A stretch of DNA of 64,000 bases from Pseudonocardia sp. CNS-004 (GTDB taxonomy: Bacteria > Actinomycetota > Actinomycetes > Mycobacteriales > Pseudonocardiaceae), in contig MKJV01000063.1 of assembly GCA_001942185.1 (NCBI GenBank), positions 62,001 through 126,000 of the forward strand, written 5' to 3'. Position numbers and translations under genes: made by a program. Position 1 is the first letter of the stretch. The number at the start of each line of letters is the position of its first letter. Below are positions 10,501-19,496 of this stretch, in pieces. The notes beneath the pieces are model-generated. The model saw only the letters and a list, made by a program, of their open reading frames with translations, was not told the DNA's origin and searched no databases.

Positions 10501-12556
10501 CGTGCTGTCCGTGCCCTACCTGGTGGACTGCGGCCCGTCCCTGGAGAGCTTCGCCGCCGAGGTGGACGCGGGGATGGCGTTCCTGCGCCGCACCGGCAGC
10601 GAACAGACGTGCCAGTGGCTCGAGAGCCACCATTGGCTGTCGCATGTGCTGCGTGGCGACGGCCCGGCCGCCGCCGGTGACCCGATCCCGCTCGACCGGT
10701 ACGCCGACAACCCGCTGGCGCTTCTCTACGCGCATCTCAGCCATGCCCTCGCCGCCGCCATCTTCGATGATCCGGTAGGCCTGGCGCGGCACACCGCGGC
10801 GGCGATGCCGCTGCTGGAGGCCGCCCCGGCCCTCTATGCGATCGCCGTGGCCCGCCTTCTGCGCGGGTTGGCACTCGCCGAGCAGGCCCGCACCACGAAT
10901 GCCGGGCTCGCCCACCTCGCCGGCGTTCGCCCCCGGGCCGAGCCTGGTGATCCACTGTCCGAGCTGGACGACATGACCCGCTGGCTGGCCGACCGCGCCG
11001 CGGATGCCCCGGACAACTTCCTGCACCTGCAGCGGCTGCTCGAAGCCGAGCGGGCCTGGGCGGTCGGCGACTTCCGCACCGCCGCGTTGGCCTTCGACAC
11101 CGCACAACGCGAGGCGGCCCGCCGCCGGCGGCCCTGGCACCGGGCCTTGATCGCCGAACGCGCTGCCCGCTTCCACCTTGCCCACGGCCTCGAACACACC
11201 GGCTACTTTCTGCTCGGCCAGGCCCGCGAGGACTACGCCGCCTGGGGCGCGACGACGAAGGTCGCACAGCTGGACTGGGCCTACCCCACCCTGCGCCCGG
11301 AAGCCGACACAACCACCGGCGCCGGCGGCGACAACCCCGCCGGCATCCACCGTCAGCGCTCCACGGTCACCACGGGCACGCTCGACCTGCTCGGCATCCT
11401 GTCCGCCGCCAAGGCGCTGAGCTCCGAGACCGGTGTCGACCGCCTGCACACCCGGGTGGCCCAGGTGCTCAGCGCGATGACCGGCGCCACCGGCGTCCAC
11501 CTGCTGCTGTGGAGCGATGCCCAGCACGACTGGCTGCTGCCCGCGCCGGCGGTGGCACCGTCACAGCCGACATCGTCACAGCCGGAACCGTCACGGCAGG
11601 CACCGACGTGGTCAGCGGCACCGGCCACGAGCGCGCATCCCGCTGTCGGTGCTGCGCTATGCCCAGCGCGTGCATGAACCGCTGGTCGTGGACGACGCCA
11701 CCCGGGACGACCGGTTCGCCCGCGACCCTACTTCATCGATGTCCCCTGCTGCTCGCTGCTGGCGCTGCCCATCGTCAGCCGCGGCGCGTTGCGGGCGGTG
11801 CTGCTGCTGGAGAACCGCCTGATCCGGGGCGCGTTCACCGCCGACCGGCTCGACGCGATCAAACTCATCGCCGGCCAGCTCTCCGTCTCCCTCGACAACG
11901 CCCAGCTCTACTCCGAGCTCACCGCGTCACGCGCTCGGATCGTCGCCACCGCCGACCAGACCCGCCGCCGCCTCGAGCGCGACCTGCACGACGGGGCCCA
12001 GCAGCGGCTGGTCGCCCTCGCCCTGCAGCTGCAAGCCGCGCGGGCGGCGGTGCCGCTCGGGTCCGGGGAGCTGGCCGCGCAGCTGGACGACCTGGCCGCC
12101 GGACTGACCGGCGCCCTGGACGAGCTGCGCGACTTCGCCCGCGGCATCCACCCGGCGATCCTCTCCGAGGGTGGACTCGTTCCGGCGCTCAAGGGACTGG
12201 CCCGTCGCTGCCCGATCCCGGTCGAACTGGATGTGCGGGTCGCCCGGCGGCTGCCCGACCAGATCGAGATCGCCGTCTACTACCTGGCGGCCGAGGCGCT
12301 GACCAACGCGGCCAAGCACGCGCAGGCCTCCGCCGTCCACATCGAGATAGAGACCGTCGACGCAAGCGACGTGCTGCTGGTCCGGGTGCGCGACGACGGC
12401 CGCGGCGGCGCCGAACTCGCCGGCGGATCCGGCCTTGTCGGGCTCCAGGACCGGGTCGCGGCGCTCGGCGGCCGGCTCGTCGTGCAGAGCACCCCGGGCG
12501 CGGGCACCACCGTGCAGGCCGAGCTCCCCCTTGGCCGGGCCCGCGCCGCTGGTTGA
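7541..12556 (+). CDS. Giant Ser/Thr protein kinase - AAA ATPase - GAF - histidine kinase signalling protein
   Basis: One protein of about 1,673 residues after repairing six one-base losses (near 7950, 8212, 9545, 11535, 11660 and 11730). Order: protein kinase domain (residues ~10-270) with a divergent catalytic loop [11 protein letters not shown] and VDFALA where DFG is expected; AAA/STAND ATPase (~285-560) with Walker [12 protein letters not shown] and Walker [12 protein letters not shown]; a long helical TPR-like region (~680-1270); GAF domain (~1290-1450); HisKA_3 with [10 protein letters not shown] (phospho-His ~1485); HATPase with [12 protein letters not shown] and DDGRGG. ATG at 7541 has GGAGGT 5 nt upstream. 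Similar kinase-AAA-GAF-histidine kinases are known from cyanobacteria and actinobacteria. The NarL-type kinase would need a LuxR-type response regulator and none is adjacent. The role is unknown. Confidence 0.85.
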
Positions 12557-12577
12557 CCGAACCGACACCGAAACGGC

Positions 12578-12735
12578 ATGCCGCCGCGCGCACGTTCACC
12601 CGGTGTGGAAGGTCGTGTTGTGCGTGGACGGTCTCGCGGAAGTCGCGCTGCCTGGGCGTTCACCGGTCCACGCCCCTGGCGTGATCATCGCCCAGCAGAC
12701 CCGTTTCAGAGAGAACGCAACGATGGACGATCCCG
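12578..12735 (+). pseudogene. Possible AraC-type regulator sensor-domain remnant
   Basis: A short open stretch reads AHVHPVWKVVLCVDGLAEV, then a PVHAPGVIIAQQTRF segment. This resembles the cupin-like N-terminal sensing domain of AraC-family regulators (HxH-x2-W-x-V and an 'APGVIIxPxTxF' turn). No helix-turn-helix part follows, and the rest of the gap to 13020 shows no coding signal I can support. It may be a decayed fragment, or a chance resemblance. Confidence 0.3.
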
Positions 12736-13020
12736 GTCGGGATGACCGCGGTCGGCGACATACCGGAACCGAGCTCGCGACGCCCAACCACCGGCGGCCG
12801 TGCCGCCGACCACGGCGACGACCGGGACGGGCGCCTCGGTCAGGAACCGGATCCCGTCGGACCGCGCCGGCGATCGCCCTCAGGTGCGCGCCACGGTCCG
12901 CCTGTCCCGATGCCCCGTAGGTCCCCGCCGACGCAGAACATCCGCCCGGAGCAGCACGGCTCGGACCTCCCCCCGCCTCGGCGCGCTTGGCGCCCGAGTG
13001 ACGGCGGCCTGGCCAGGGAC

Positions 13021-13419
13021 TCACTCCGGGAACGCGAAGAACTCCAGCGCGATACCGTCCGGGTCGCGGAAGGAGACCCCGCTGCCGTAGTGGGCCTTCT
13101 TGATCCCGTCGTGGGCGATGCCCAGGTCGGTCAGCTTCTGCGCCCACTGTTCCAACTCGGCCTGTGAGCCGACGGCGAAGCCGACGTGGTCGAGGCCGGT
13201 GCGCTCCTCGTCGAACCGCTCGCCGGACTCGCGGCCCTGGTGGGTGTGCAGGCCGAACAGCATGCCGCCGTCCAGGGCGAACACGGTGTGGTGGAAGCGC
13301 CCGCCCTCCTCGGCCTCGTCGAGGACGGGGTCGGCGCCGAACAGCGCCGAGTACCACTTCGTGCTGCGCTCCAGATCGCCGACGGTCAGCGCGACGTGCT
13401 GCAGTCCGGGGAAGGCCAC
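13021..13419 (-). CDS. VOC (glyoxalase/bleomycin resistance/dioxygenase) family protein
   Basis: Intact 132-residue single vicinal-oxygen-chelate domain. Begins LQHVALTVGDLERSTKWY and ends YGSGVSFRDPDGIALEFFAF, the usual paired beta-alpha-beta-beta-beta units; likely metal ligands are the His in LQHVAL, the His in DHVGFAV and the Glu in IALEFF. GTG at 13419 is preceded by GAGGAGATCTT; the much longer frame reading in from 14463 has no support. Substrate unknown: a glyoxalase, dioxygenase or antibiotic-binding role are all possible. A TGATAG-CAGAC element sits at 13460-13475, just upstream, and a second copy stands 70 nt further on the other strand. Confidence 0.85.
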   Translation of the reverse strand: MAFPGLQHVALTVGDLERSTKWYSALFGADPVLDEAEEGGRFHHTVFALDGGMLFGLHTHQGRESGERFDEERTGLDHVGFAVGSQAELEQWAQKLTDLGIAHDGIKKAHYGSGVSFRDPDGIALEFFAFPE

Positions 13420-13459
13420 AAGATCTCCTCGTCGGGGTGATGAGGACCTCCATAAACGT

Positions 13460-13475
13460 ACTGGTCTGTCTATCA
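13460..13475 (-). promoter_or_regulatory. Candidate TetR operator, copy 1
   Basis: Read on the minus strand this is TGATAGACAGACCAGT, sharing TGATAG(A/G)CAGAC with copy 2 at 13546. It is 41 nt upstream of the VOC gene start, in promoter position. Binding by the TetR protein encoded at 13885 is the simplest hypothesis. Confidence 0.45.
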
Positions 13476-13545
13476 CTGCATGCGCCATCGCACACCGTCC
13501 GACCGGAGAGGTAAGAACTCGCGATTCCCCTGGCCATCGACCTCC

Positions 13546-13565
13546 TGATAGGCAGACTGTCTGCC
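13546..13565 (+). promoter_or_regulatory. Candidate TetR operator, copy 2 (perfect dyad)
   Basis: TGATAGGCAGACTGTCTGCC contains a 7-bp perfect inverted repeat, GGCAGAC-t-GTCTGCC (13551-13565), and matches copy 1 over its left half. An AGGAGG ribosome site follows at about 13577, but the gene it once served is now only a fragment, so the downstream gene appears to have been truncated. Confidence 0.45.
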
Positions 13566-13599
13566 CGTCGAACTCAGGAGGACGCCACGCCGACGCGAT

Positions 13600-13860
13600 C
13601 CTCGGGCGCACTACTACCCGGGTGCGCGCCCGACCGTCGTCACCCTGCACGGCGACCGGCACACGGGGCGACTGCTCGGCGGCCAGGTGCTCGGCCGGAG
13701 CGGGGTCGCCGGCCGGACGAACGTGCTCGCGACCGCGCTGCAGGCCGGGCCGACCGTGGAACAGGTCGGGGAGCTGGACCTCGGCTACGCGCCGCGGTCG
13801 CGCCGTGTGGGATCCTGTCCTCGTGGCCGCGCACCGGCTCGAGGGCCGCCTCGCCCGGCC
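13600..13860 (+). pseudogene. C-terminal remnant of a pyridine nucleotide-disulfide (FAD) oxidoreductase
   Basis: Reads YYPGARPTVVTLHGDRHTG, then RLLGGQVLG, then TALQAGPTVEQVGELDLGY and, after a lost base near 13797, a VWDPVLVAAHRL end. This is the dimerisation-domain signature of NADH oxidase/CoA-disulfide reductase-like flavoproteins. The FAD and NAD domains (about 300 residues) are missing. It sits between an AGGAGG ribosome site and the TetR gene, as if an internal deletion removed most of a gene under the palindromic operator. Confidence 0.6.
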
Positions 13861-13884
13861 CTGGCCAGCGGAACGGGAGACGGC

Positions 13885-14457
13885 ATGACGCGGAGCCGGC
13901 CGACGAAACGCGATCTCATCGTCGAGGAGGCCGCGCGCCTGTTCTACGAGCGCGGCACCGGGGTCGGCATCGACACCCTGATCGACGAGATCGGGGTCGC
14001 GAAGATGACGCTCTACAAGCACTTCCCCGCGAAGGCCGACCTGATCACGGCCTGCCTGCGCCATGTCGACGCCCGCTACCGGGAACGGCTGGCGTCCGGC
14101 GCGAGCGACGCGGCGTCGCCCCAGGAGCAGGTGCTCGGCATCTTCGACTCCCTGCGCACCTGGTTCGGCACGTCGAGCTTCCGGGGTTGCGCGTTCGTCA
14201 ACGCCACCGTCGAACTCGCCGACCCCGCCCATCCGGCCCGCGACGCCGTCCTCGAACACAAGACACGCACCCGGGAATGGGTACAGGGCCTGGTCGCCGA
14301 CTGCGGCGTCGCGGACCCTCGATTCGTCGCTCGCCAGATCGTGCAACTCATGGAAGGTGCGATCACGACGGCGCTGGTCGAGGGCGACCCGGAGGTCGCC
14401 GACGTCGCCCGGGAGACCGCGCGGCAGGTGCTCTCCTCGGCGGCGCGCGCCGGCTGA
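13885..14457 (+). CDS. TetR/AcrR family transcriptional regulator
   Basis: Intact 190-residue repressor-type protein. The N-terminal helix-turn-helix reads TKRDLIVEEAARLFYERG, then IDTLIDEIGVAKMTLYKHF (recognition helix), followed by a helical ligand-binding domain with FRGCAFVNATVELADPAHP, a pattern common in TetR_C proteins of aldehyde/electrophile-responsive regulators. ATG at 13885 has GGGAGA just upstream. It probably acts on the two TGATAG-CAGAC sites at 13460 and 13546, and so on the divergent VOC gene and on its own transcript. Ligand unknown. Confidence 0.88.
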   Translation: MTRSRPTKRDLIVEEAARLFYERGTGVGIDTLIDEIGVAKMTLYKHFPAKADLITACLRHVDARYRERLASGASDAASPQEQVLGIFDSLRTWFGTSSFRGCAFVNATVELADPAHPARDAVLEHKTRTREWVQGLVADCGVADPRFVARQIVQLMEGAITTALVEGDPEVADVARETARQVLSSAARAG

Positions 14458-14511
14458 CCCCACCCGAGGACACCGATGCGGAACGGGATGACGGTCGGGA
14501 AGTCACCCCCG

Positions 14512-14705
14512 GCCCGGACCACGCGCCGGATCGACGGCGACCGGGTCGTGGTGCGGCTCGTGGTGGTTGCGGTTGGGCCGCGTGGCGAGCACGTCCCGTG
14601 CCCGGGCGTCCCACTCCGCCGGGTCGACGACGCCGGCCGTGCCGAGCACCGTCCCGAGCGCGTTCACCCAGTGCTCCCACCGGTCGGGCCGGCACGATCT
14701 GAGCC
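14512..14705 (-). pseudogene. Possible nitrile hydratase/thiocyanate hydrolase subunit-like remnant
   Basis: On the minus strand an open stretch without a good start reads DRWEHWVNALGTVLG, then TAGVVDPAEWDARARDVLA, and a His-rich PNRNHHEPHHD tail before a stop. The 'EHW-x-NAL' plus 'GVVD-x-EEWDARA' pattern resembles the region of nitrile hydratase beta/accessory proteins around YYEHWLxALE. The ends are missing. Recognition is by eye only and could be wrong. Confidence 0.3.
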
Positions 14706-14730
14706 GGGCCGACAGGACAGAAGCGCCCTC

Positions 14731-14748
14731 AGAGCCTGATCAGGCTCT
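14731..14748. promoter_or_regulatory. Perfect 18-bp palindrome
   Basis: AGAGCCTGATCAGGCTCT is an exact 18-bp palindrome in the gap upstream of the SDR gene (start 14892). It could be a dimeric regulator site or a short terminator stem for the truncated minus-strand material nearby. Nothing else in 14458-14891 apart from the remnant looks functional. Confidence 0.4.
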
Positions 14749-14891
14749 CGTCCGCGACCGCGGCCTCGATGACGACGGTTCCCTGGTGCCCGCATGACCG
14801 TGGGACAGGCTGGTCCTGGTCAAGCGCGGCGGGGCGATCGACGCTGTCCTGGGACGTCACCGCACAGCAAGGAATCGGGGTAGGAGCGACG

Positions 14892-15871
14892 ATGTCGAAC
14901 CACACCACAGGCAAGGCCCGGACTGTCGTCATCACCGGGGGGAACAGCGGCCTCGGCTACGCGTGCGCGCAGGTGCTCCTCGCTTCCACCGACGGGCCGT
15001 GGCACGTCGTGATCGCGTCCCGCGACGCAGCCCGCACGCGGGCGGCCGTCGACGCTCTGGCCGCCGGAGCCGCCGCCGGCAACCCCGTGACGGCGATGGT
15101 GCTGGACCTCGCGTCACTCGCCGCGGTCCGGTCCTTCGGCGCCGAGCTGACCGAGCGGCTGACCTCGGGCGAGCTGCCCCCGCTGCACGCCCTGGTGTGC
15201 AACGCCGGCTTGCAGATGGGGGCAATGGATACCAGGACCGCCGACGGCTTCGAGTCCACGTTCGGGGTCAACCACCTGGGCCACTTCGCCCTCGTCAACG
15301 AGCTGCTGCCGGTGCTGAAAGCGCCGTCGCGCGTGGTCGTGGTGTCGAGCGACACCCACAACCCCGGGCCCAGGCAAGGGCTTGCCCCGGCGTGGAACGA
15401 CCCGCGCGCCCTCGCCCGCGGCGAGCTCGGGGCCGCGGCCGCGAAGGACAACGCCTGATGAGGGGCCAGCGCCGCTACTGCACCTCCAAGCTCGCGAACA
15501 TCTACTTCACCTACGCCCTGGCCCGCCGACTGCCCGAAGGCGTCACGGCCAACGCGTTCAACCCCGGAATGATGCTGGACACCGCGCTGGGTCGCTCGCT
15601 GCCCGCCCCGGTGCGGTTCGTCGCCCGGCACGTCTTGCCCCGGCTCACCTGGCTGCTGCGCCGGACGTTGACGGACAACATCCACACCACCCAGGAGTCG
15701 GGCCGCGCGCTCGCCTGGGCCGCCACCGCGCCCGAGTTGGCCGACACCACCGGCAGGTACTTCGACGGGTACCGCGACATCCGCTCGTCCGACGAGTCCT
15801 ACGACACCGCCCGCGCGGAGCAGCTCTGGAACGACAGCCTGGCCTTGGCCGGCATGACCACCATCCGCTGA
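14892..15871 (+). CDS. SDR family oxidoreductase (protochlorophyllide reductase-like)
   Basis: Short-chain dehydrogenase of about 326 residues after repair of one lost base near 15455. NAD(P)-binding TGGNSGLGYACA, catalytic region VCNAGLQMG, VVVSSDTHNPG (catalytic Ser) and YCTSKLAN (Tyr-x3-Lys). The long C-terminal extension with FDGYRDIRSSDESYD matches the light-independent SDRs often annotated as protochlorophyllide reductase-like; chlorophyll metabolism is not implied. ATG at 14892 follows AGGAGC. The M24 peptidase gene starts 28 nt downstream, so the two are probably co-transcribed. Confidence 0.83.
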
Positions 15872-15899
15872 GGCAACAACGAAGCCCGAGGAGGACCAC

Positions 15900-17197
15900 G
15901 TGACGAAGATCGTGGCCGATACCGCGGTCCCGACGTTCTCGGTGGCCGAGCGTGATCGCCGATGGGACCTGGCCCGCGAGCTCATGGACCGTGAAGGCTT
16001 GGACGCGCTGCTCGTCTTCGGTGAGCACGAGGACGCCGGCCCGGCCTCGGCCGCCTACGACCGGTGGTTCACCAACGGCAGGGCCGGCACGACGGTCATC
16101 TTCCCCAGGACCGGCGCACCCGTCGCGCTCCTGCCCTCCGTGCAGTACATCCTCGACCACCTGGAGTCCACGCGACGCGGCGACGCGGTGTGGATCCCGC
16201 CCGAGAACCTGCGCGGATCTCGCGACTCCGGGGCCGTCTCCCGCACGCTCGACGAGCTCGGTCTGGCCGAAGGCACCATCGGCGTCGTCGGACTGGGCCC
16301 CCACGTCCCGTGGCACCCGGAGGGCATCATCCCGTTCCGGCTCTGGAACAGCGTCCTGGCGCACCTCCCCCACGCACAGTTCACGTCGGTGGACATGGCA
16401 CTGGCCCTGCTCGTCAGCCGGCTGAGCCCCGAGGAGATCGACGTCGTGCGCCACGCGGCGAGCATCGGCGACGCATGGTGCGGGCCATGGTCGAGACCGC
16501 GGCACCCGGGGTCGGCGAGCACGAGGTGTTCGCAGCGGGCATGGCCGAGGGCTACCGGCGAGGCACGATCCCGCCGGCGATGCACTTCTGGTCGGGCCCC
16601 GACCCCGTCGCGGTCGGCTGGCCGGCGTGGGGTTACCGCGCCCAGGCACCGCGGGTCCTGCAGGACGGCGACATCATCTACGCCGAGGTGTTCTCGCAGT
16701 TCGGCGGGCGAGAGGCCCAGAACCAGGTCACGATCGCCGTCGGCGACGTGCACGACGACTTCCTCCGGGCCGGCGACGTCGCCCGCGCGGCATACGACGC
16801 CGGCCTCGAAGCGTTGCGTCCCGGCCGCACATGGGGCGAGGTCGTGGAGGCGGTGCACAAGCCACTCGACGCCGCCGACGGTTCGATGTTCCTGATCGCG
16901 CTCCACTCGCTCAACCCGGGTCTCGCGGTCGGCCGCGGCCGAGGGGACATCAGCACGCTTCCCGGCGCGCAGGACTACCCGGCCGTGGCCGGACACCCGG
17001 CGCTCCTGACCGACCTGGAACTCGCACCCGGGATGACCTTCATCCTCGAGCCGCAGTACGCCTTCGGACGCCACCTGGTCCACCTCGGCGGAACCGTGGT
17101 CATCGGCGAGAACGATCCCCTCGAGCTCAACCCCTGCACAGCAAAGATCCTCCAAGCGGAAGGGATGGCGCGGCCCAGCCGAGAGCTCGCAGGCTGA
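15900..17197 (+). CDS. M24 family metallopeptidase (Xaa-Pro aminopeptidase/creatinase-like)
   Basis: About 432 residues after repair of one lost base near 16480. The N-terminal creatinase-type domain (RDRRWDLARELMDREGLDALLVFG) is followed by a pita-bread C-terminal domain with LQDGDIIYAEVF, HSLNPGL and MTFILEPQYAFG. The usual dinuclear metal ligands are only partly recognisable (Asp in DGDIIYAE, Glu in FILEPQ), so this could be a creatinase/ectoine hydrolase-like C-N hydrolase rather than a peptidase. GTG at 15900 follows GAGGAGG. A strong hairpin terminates the unit at 17206. Confidence 0.78.
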
Positions 17198-17205
17198 CGA
17201 CCTCC

Positions 17206-17246
17206 GGCCGCCGATCCAGGACCAACCTGGTCCTGGATCGGCGGCC
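17206..17246 (+). terminator. Perfect 19-bp stem, 3-nt loop
   Basis: A 19-nt arm (17206-17224, beginning GGCCGCCGATCC) is followed by ACC and by its exact reverse complement (17228-17246), starting 8 nt after the M24 stop. There is no T tract, as usual for high-GC actinobacterial terminators. It lies immediately before the XRE regulator start. Confidence 0.75.
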
Positions 17247-17248
17247 CG

Positions 17249-18124
17249 GTGCGGTCGACACTGGCAGTTGTGATCGACCGCGCCGGACTCGCCGACTTCC
17301 TTCGCCGCCGCCGGGAGATGCTGCGCCCGGCCGACGTCGGGCTGCCCCAGGGCGCCCGCCGTCGCACCCCGGGCCTGCGGCGGGACGAGGTGGCGCACCT
17401 GGCCGGCATGTCGACCGACTACTACGCCCGGCTCGAACAGAACCGCGGCGCGAACCCCTCCGAGCCGATCGTCGCGTCCCTGACCCGTGCTCTGCGCTGC
17501 GACCTGGACGAGCGAGATCACCTCTACCACCTGGCAGGGCTGGAGCCCCCGGCGAGGCTCGCGTCCCGGCACATTCGTCCGGGGCTGATCAGCATGCTCG
17601 ACCGCCTCACCGACATCCCCGCCGCGATCTGCACCGACCTCAACGACGTGCTGTGGCAGAACGCGCTCGCCGACGCCGTCCTGGGCCCCCAGGACCCCGG
17701 GGTCGAGCCCCGGGCCCGCAATCTCGTGTGGCAGTGGTTCACCGAACCGGCGACGCGCACCCGGGTGCCCGAGGAGAACTGGGAGCGGCACTCGATCGAG
17801 CACGTCGAGGACCTGCGCGCGACGCACGCGCGCCGTGGGCGCGACGAGGACGTGGCGACCTTCGTACAGGACCTGCGGGAGCACAGCGCCGAGTTCCGCG
17901 GCCTGTGGGAACGACACCAGGTCTCCGTGCGCCGGTTCGACCGCAAGACGCTGCTGCACCCGGACGTCGGCGCGCTGCACCTGACCTGCGAGGTGCTGCT
18001 GACCCCCGCCGCCGACCTCACGGTGGTCGCCTTCTTCCCGACCCCCGGCACCGACGCCCGCGAGAAGCTCGACCTGCTGCGCGTCATCGGCGTGCAGACC
18101 TTCGAGCCGGCCGGAGACGGCTGA
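17249..18124 (+). CDS. XRE family regulator with MmyB-type ligand-binding domain
   Basis: 291 residues from GTG 17249; GTG at 17270 (MIDRAGLADFLRRRRE) is an alternative and fits the family start better. The helix-turn-helix is GLRRDEVAHLAGMSTDYYARLEQ, followed by a C-terminal MmyB-like PAS fold (DRLTDIPAAICTDLNDVLW ... NLVWQWFTEP). Proteins of this type are abundant in actinobacteria and often regulate an adjacent short-chain or NADPH-dependent oxidoreductase. The SDR/M24 unit lies upstream on the same strand; the alcohol dehydrogenase downstream is convergent. Confidence 0.88.
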   Translation: MRSTLAVVIDRAGLADFLRRRREMLRPADVGLPQGARRRTPGLRRDEVAHLAGMSTDYYARLEQNRGANPSEPIVASLTRALRCDLDERDHLYHLAGLEPPARLASRHIRPGLISMLDRLTDIPAAICTDLNDVLWQNALADAVLGPQDPGVEPRARNLVWQWFTEPATRTRVPEENWERHSIEHVEDLRATHARRGRDEDVATFVQDLREHSAEFRGLWERHQVSVRRFDRKTLLHPDVGALHLTCEVLLTPAADLTVVAFFPTPGTDAREKLDLLRVIGVQTFEPAGDG

Positions 18125-18316
18125 ACCGGCTGATGTTCGATCAGCGGCCACGGCGTGCACCAGTGCCTCGGGGCAGAACCTCTCGCGGCTGGAGCTGCAG
18201 GTCGCGCTGCCCCTGTCGGAGCTCAATGCACCGCAGAGCCCTGAAGCCTGGGCGGCCCCGCGCGGCTCACGCCGTCACCGGCGGTGAAGCGACCGATCAG
18301 GTCCGCGAGGAGGACC

Positions 18317-19382
18317 TCAGCCGAAGGTGATCAGCGGTTTGATGATCCCGTCCTCCTTGGACGTCATCATCTCGACGCCGTCGCCACGTCGTCGAACGCG
18401 AACGTGTGCGTGGTCATCGGGGTCGGGTCGATCCGGCCGGTCTGCATGAGCCGGAAGATCCGGTTCATCCGCTCGTTGCCGCCGGGGCACAGGCCGGTGT
18501 GGATCGACTTGTCGTTCATCCCGAGCCCGAACGCGTCGAGCGGCAACTGCAGCGGTGCCGGGTTCTCGCCGTGGTAGCCGATGTTCGACACCCGGCTCCC
18601 GCCTTCGTCACCCGCAGGCACGCCTCGAACGTCTGGGGGAAGCCGAACGCCTCGATGGCGGCGTCGACGCCCTCGCCGCCGGTCATGTCCATGATCTGGT
18701 CGACGGGGTCACCCTGGGAGAAGTCGACGATGTCGTCGGCGCCGAACCGCTTCGCGAGCGTCTGGCGCTCCGGGCGGGACTCCACGGCGATGATCCGGCC
18801 GGCGCCCATGAGGTTCGCCCCCATCGTGGCGGAGAGACCGACGGGGCCCTGAGCGAACACCGCGACCGTGTCCCCGAAGTTCAGGTACGCGTGCTCGGCG
18901 CCCATGAACCCGGTGGTGAGCATGTCGCAGGTGTAGACGGCCTGGGCGTCGGTGAGGTCGTCGGGGATCGGCGTCAGGTTGGCGAACGCGGCCGGGACGA
19001 CGAAGTACTCGGCCATGTTGCCGTCCATCTGGACGGTGTACTTGTAGCCGCCGAGCGGTCCCCCGCATTGGCTGGTGTAGCCGCGCTGGCAGTAGTGACA
19101 GCGGTAGCAGGGCGTCACGGCGCAGACGGCGACGCGCTGGCCGACCTCGAAGCCGGCGACGGCCGACCCCAGCTTCTCGATGACACCGACGGACTCGTGG
19201 CCGAGGGTGCGGCCGTCGGGCACGGGCAGCGCACCCTTGACGGTGTGCACGTCGGAGGTGCAGATCAGGGCCGCGGTCGTGCGGACGATCGCCTCCTCCG
19301 GGCCGGGCTCCGGGATCGGCTTCTCGACCACCCCGGTTTCGCCGACCTTCTTGATCACGAAGGCGCGCATCGAATCAGCCAT
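18317..19382 (-). CDS. Zinc-dependent secondary alcohol (isopropanol-type) dehydrogenase
   Basis: Medium-chain zinc ADH of about 355 residues once two lost bases (near 18605 and 18385) are repaired. Catalytic zinc region ICTSDVHTVKG and LGHESVGVIEKLG; the Cys-rich loop CYRCHYCQRGYTSQC; cofactor loop FAQGPVGLSATMGANLMGA. The C-terminal region GMNDKSIHTGLCPGGNERMNR closely resembles NADP-dependent secondary ADHs of the Clostridium beijerinckii/Thermoanaerobacter type, which interconvert isopropanol and acetone. ATG at 19382 has GGGAGGA upstream. The neighbouring acetoacetyl-CoA synthetase fits secondary alcohol/ketone use (inference). Confidence 0.85.
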
Positions 19383-19496
19383 GGGGAATCCTCCCGAGAG
19401 CGACGGTCCTGACGCTCCACCCTGAGTGGTCTCCGTCACATGCATGCCAACGCGTTCTCAACGGTCGCTCAACGCGGGCTCCCGCGCCGCCGGGAA

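Noticed and set aside
10001..11527. 508-codon antisense frame under the giant kinase gene
   Set aside because: No family motifs; the plus strand has continuous conserved domains.
13021..14463. A 480-codon frame ending in the VOC protein
   Set aside because: Upstream part is antisense to the TetR gene; the GTG at 13419 has a good ribosome site.
16055..18226. 723-codon antisense frame opposite the M24 and XRE genes
   Set aside because: Shadow ORF without recognisable residues.
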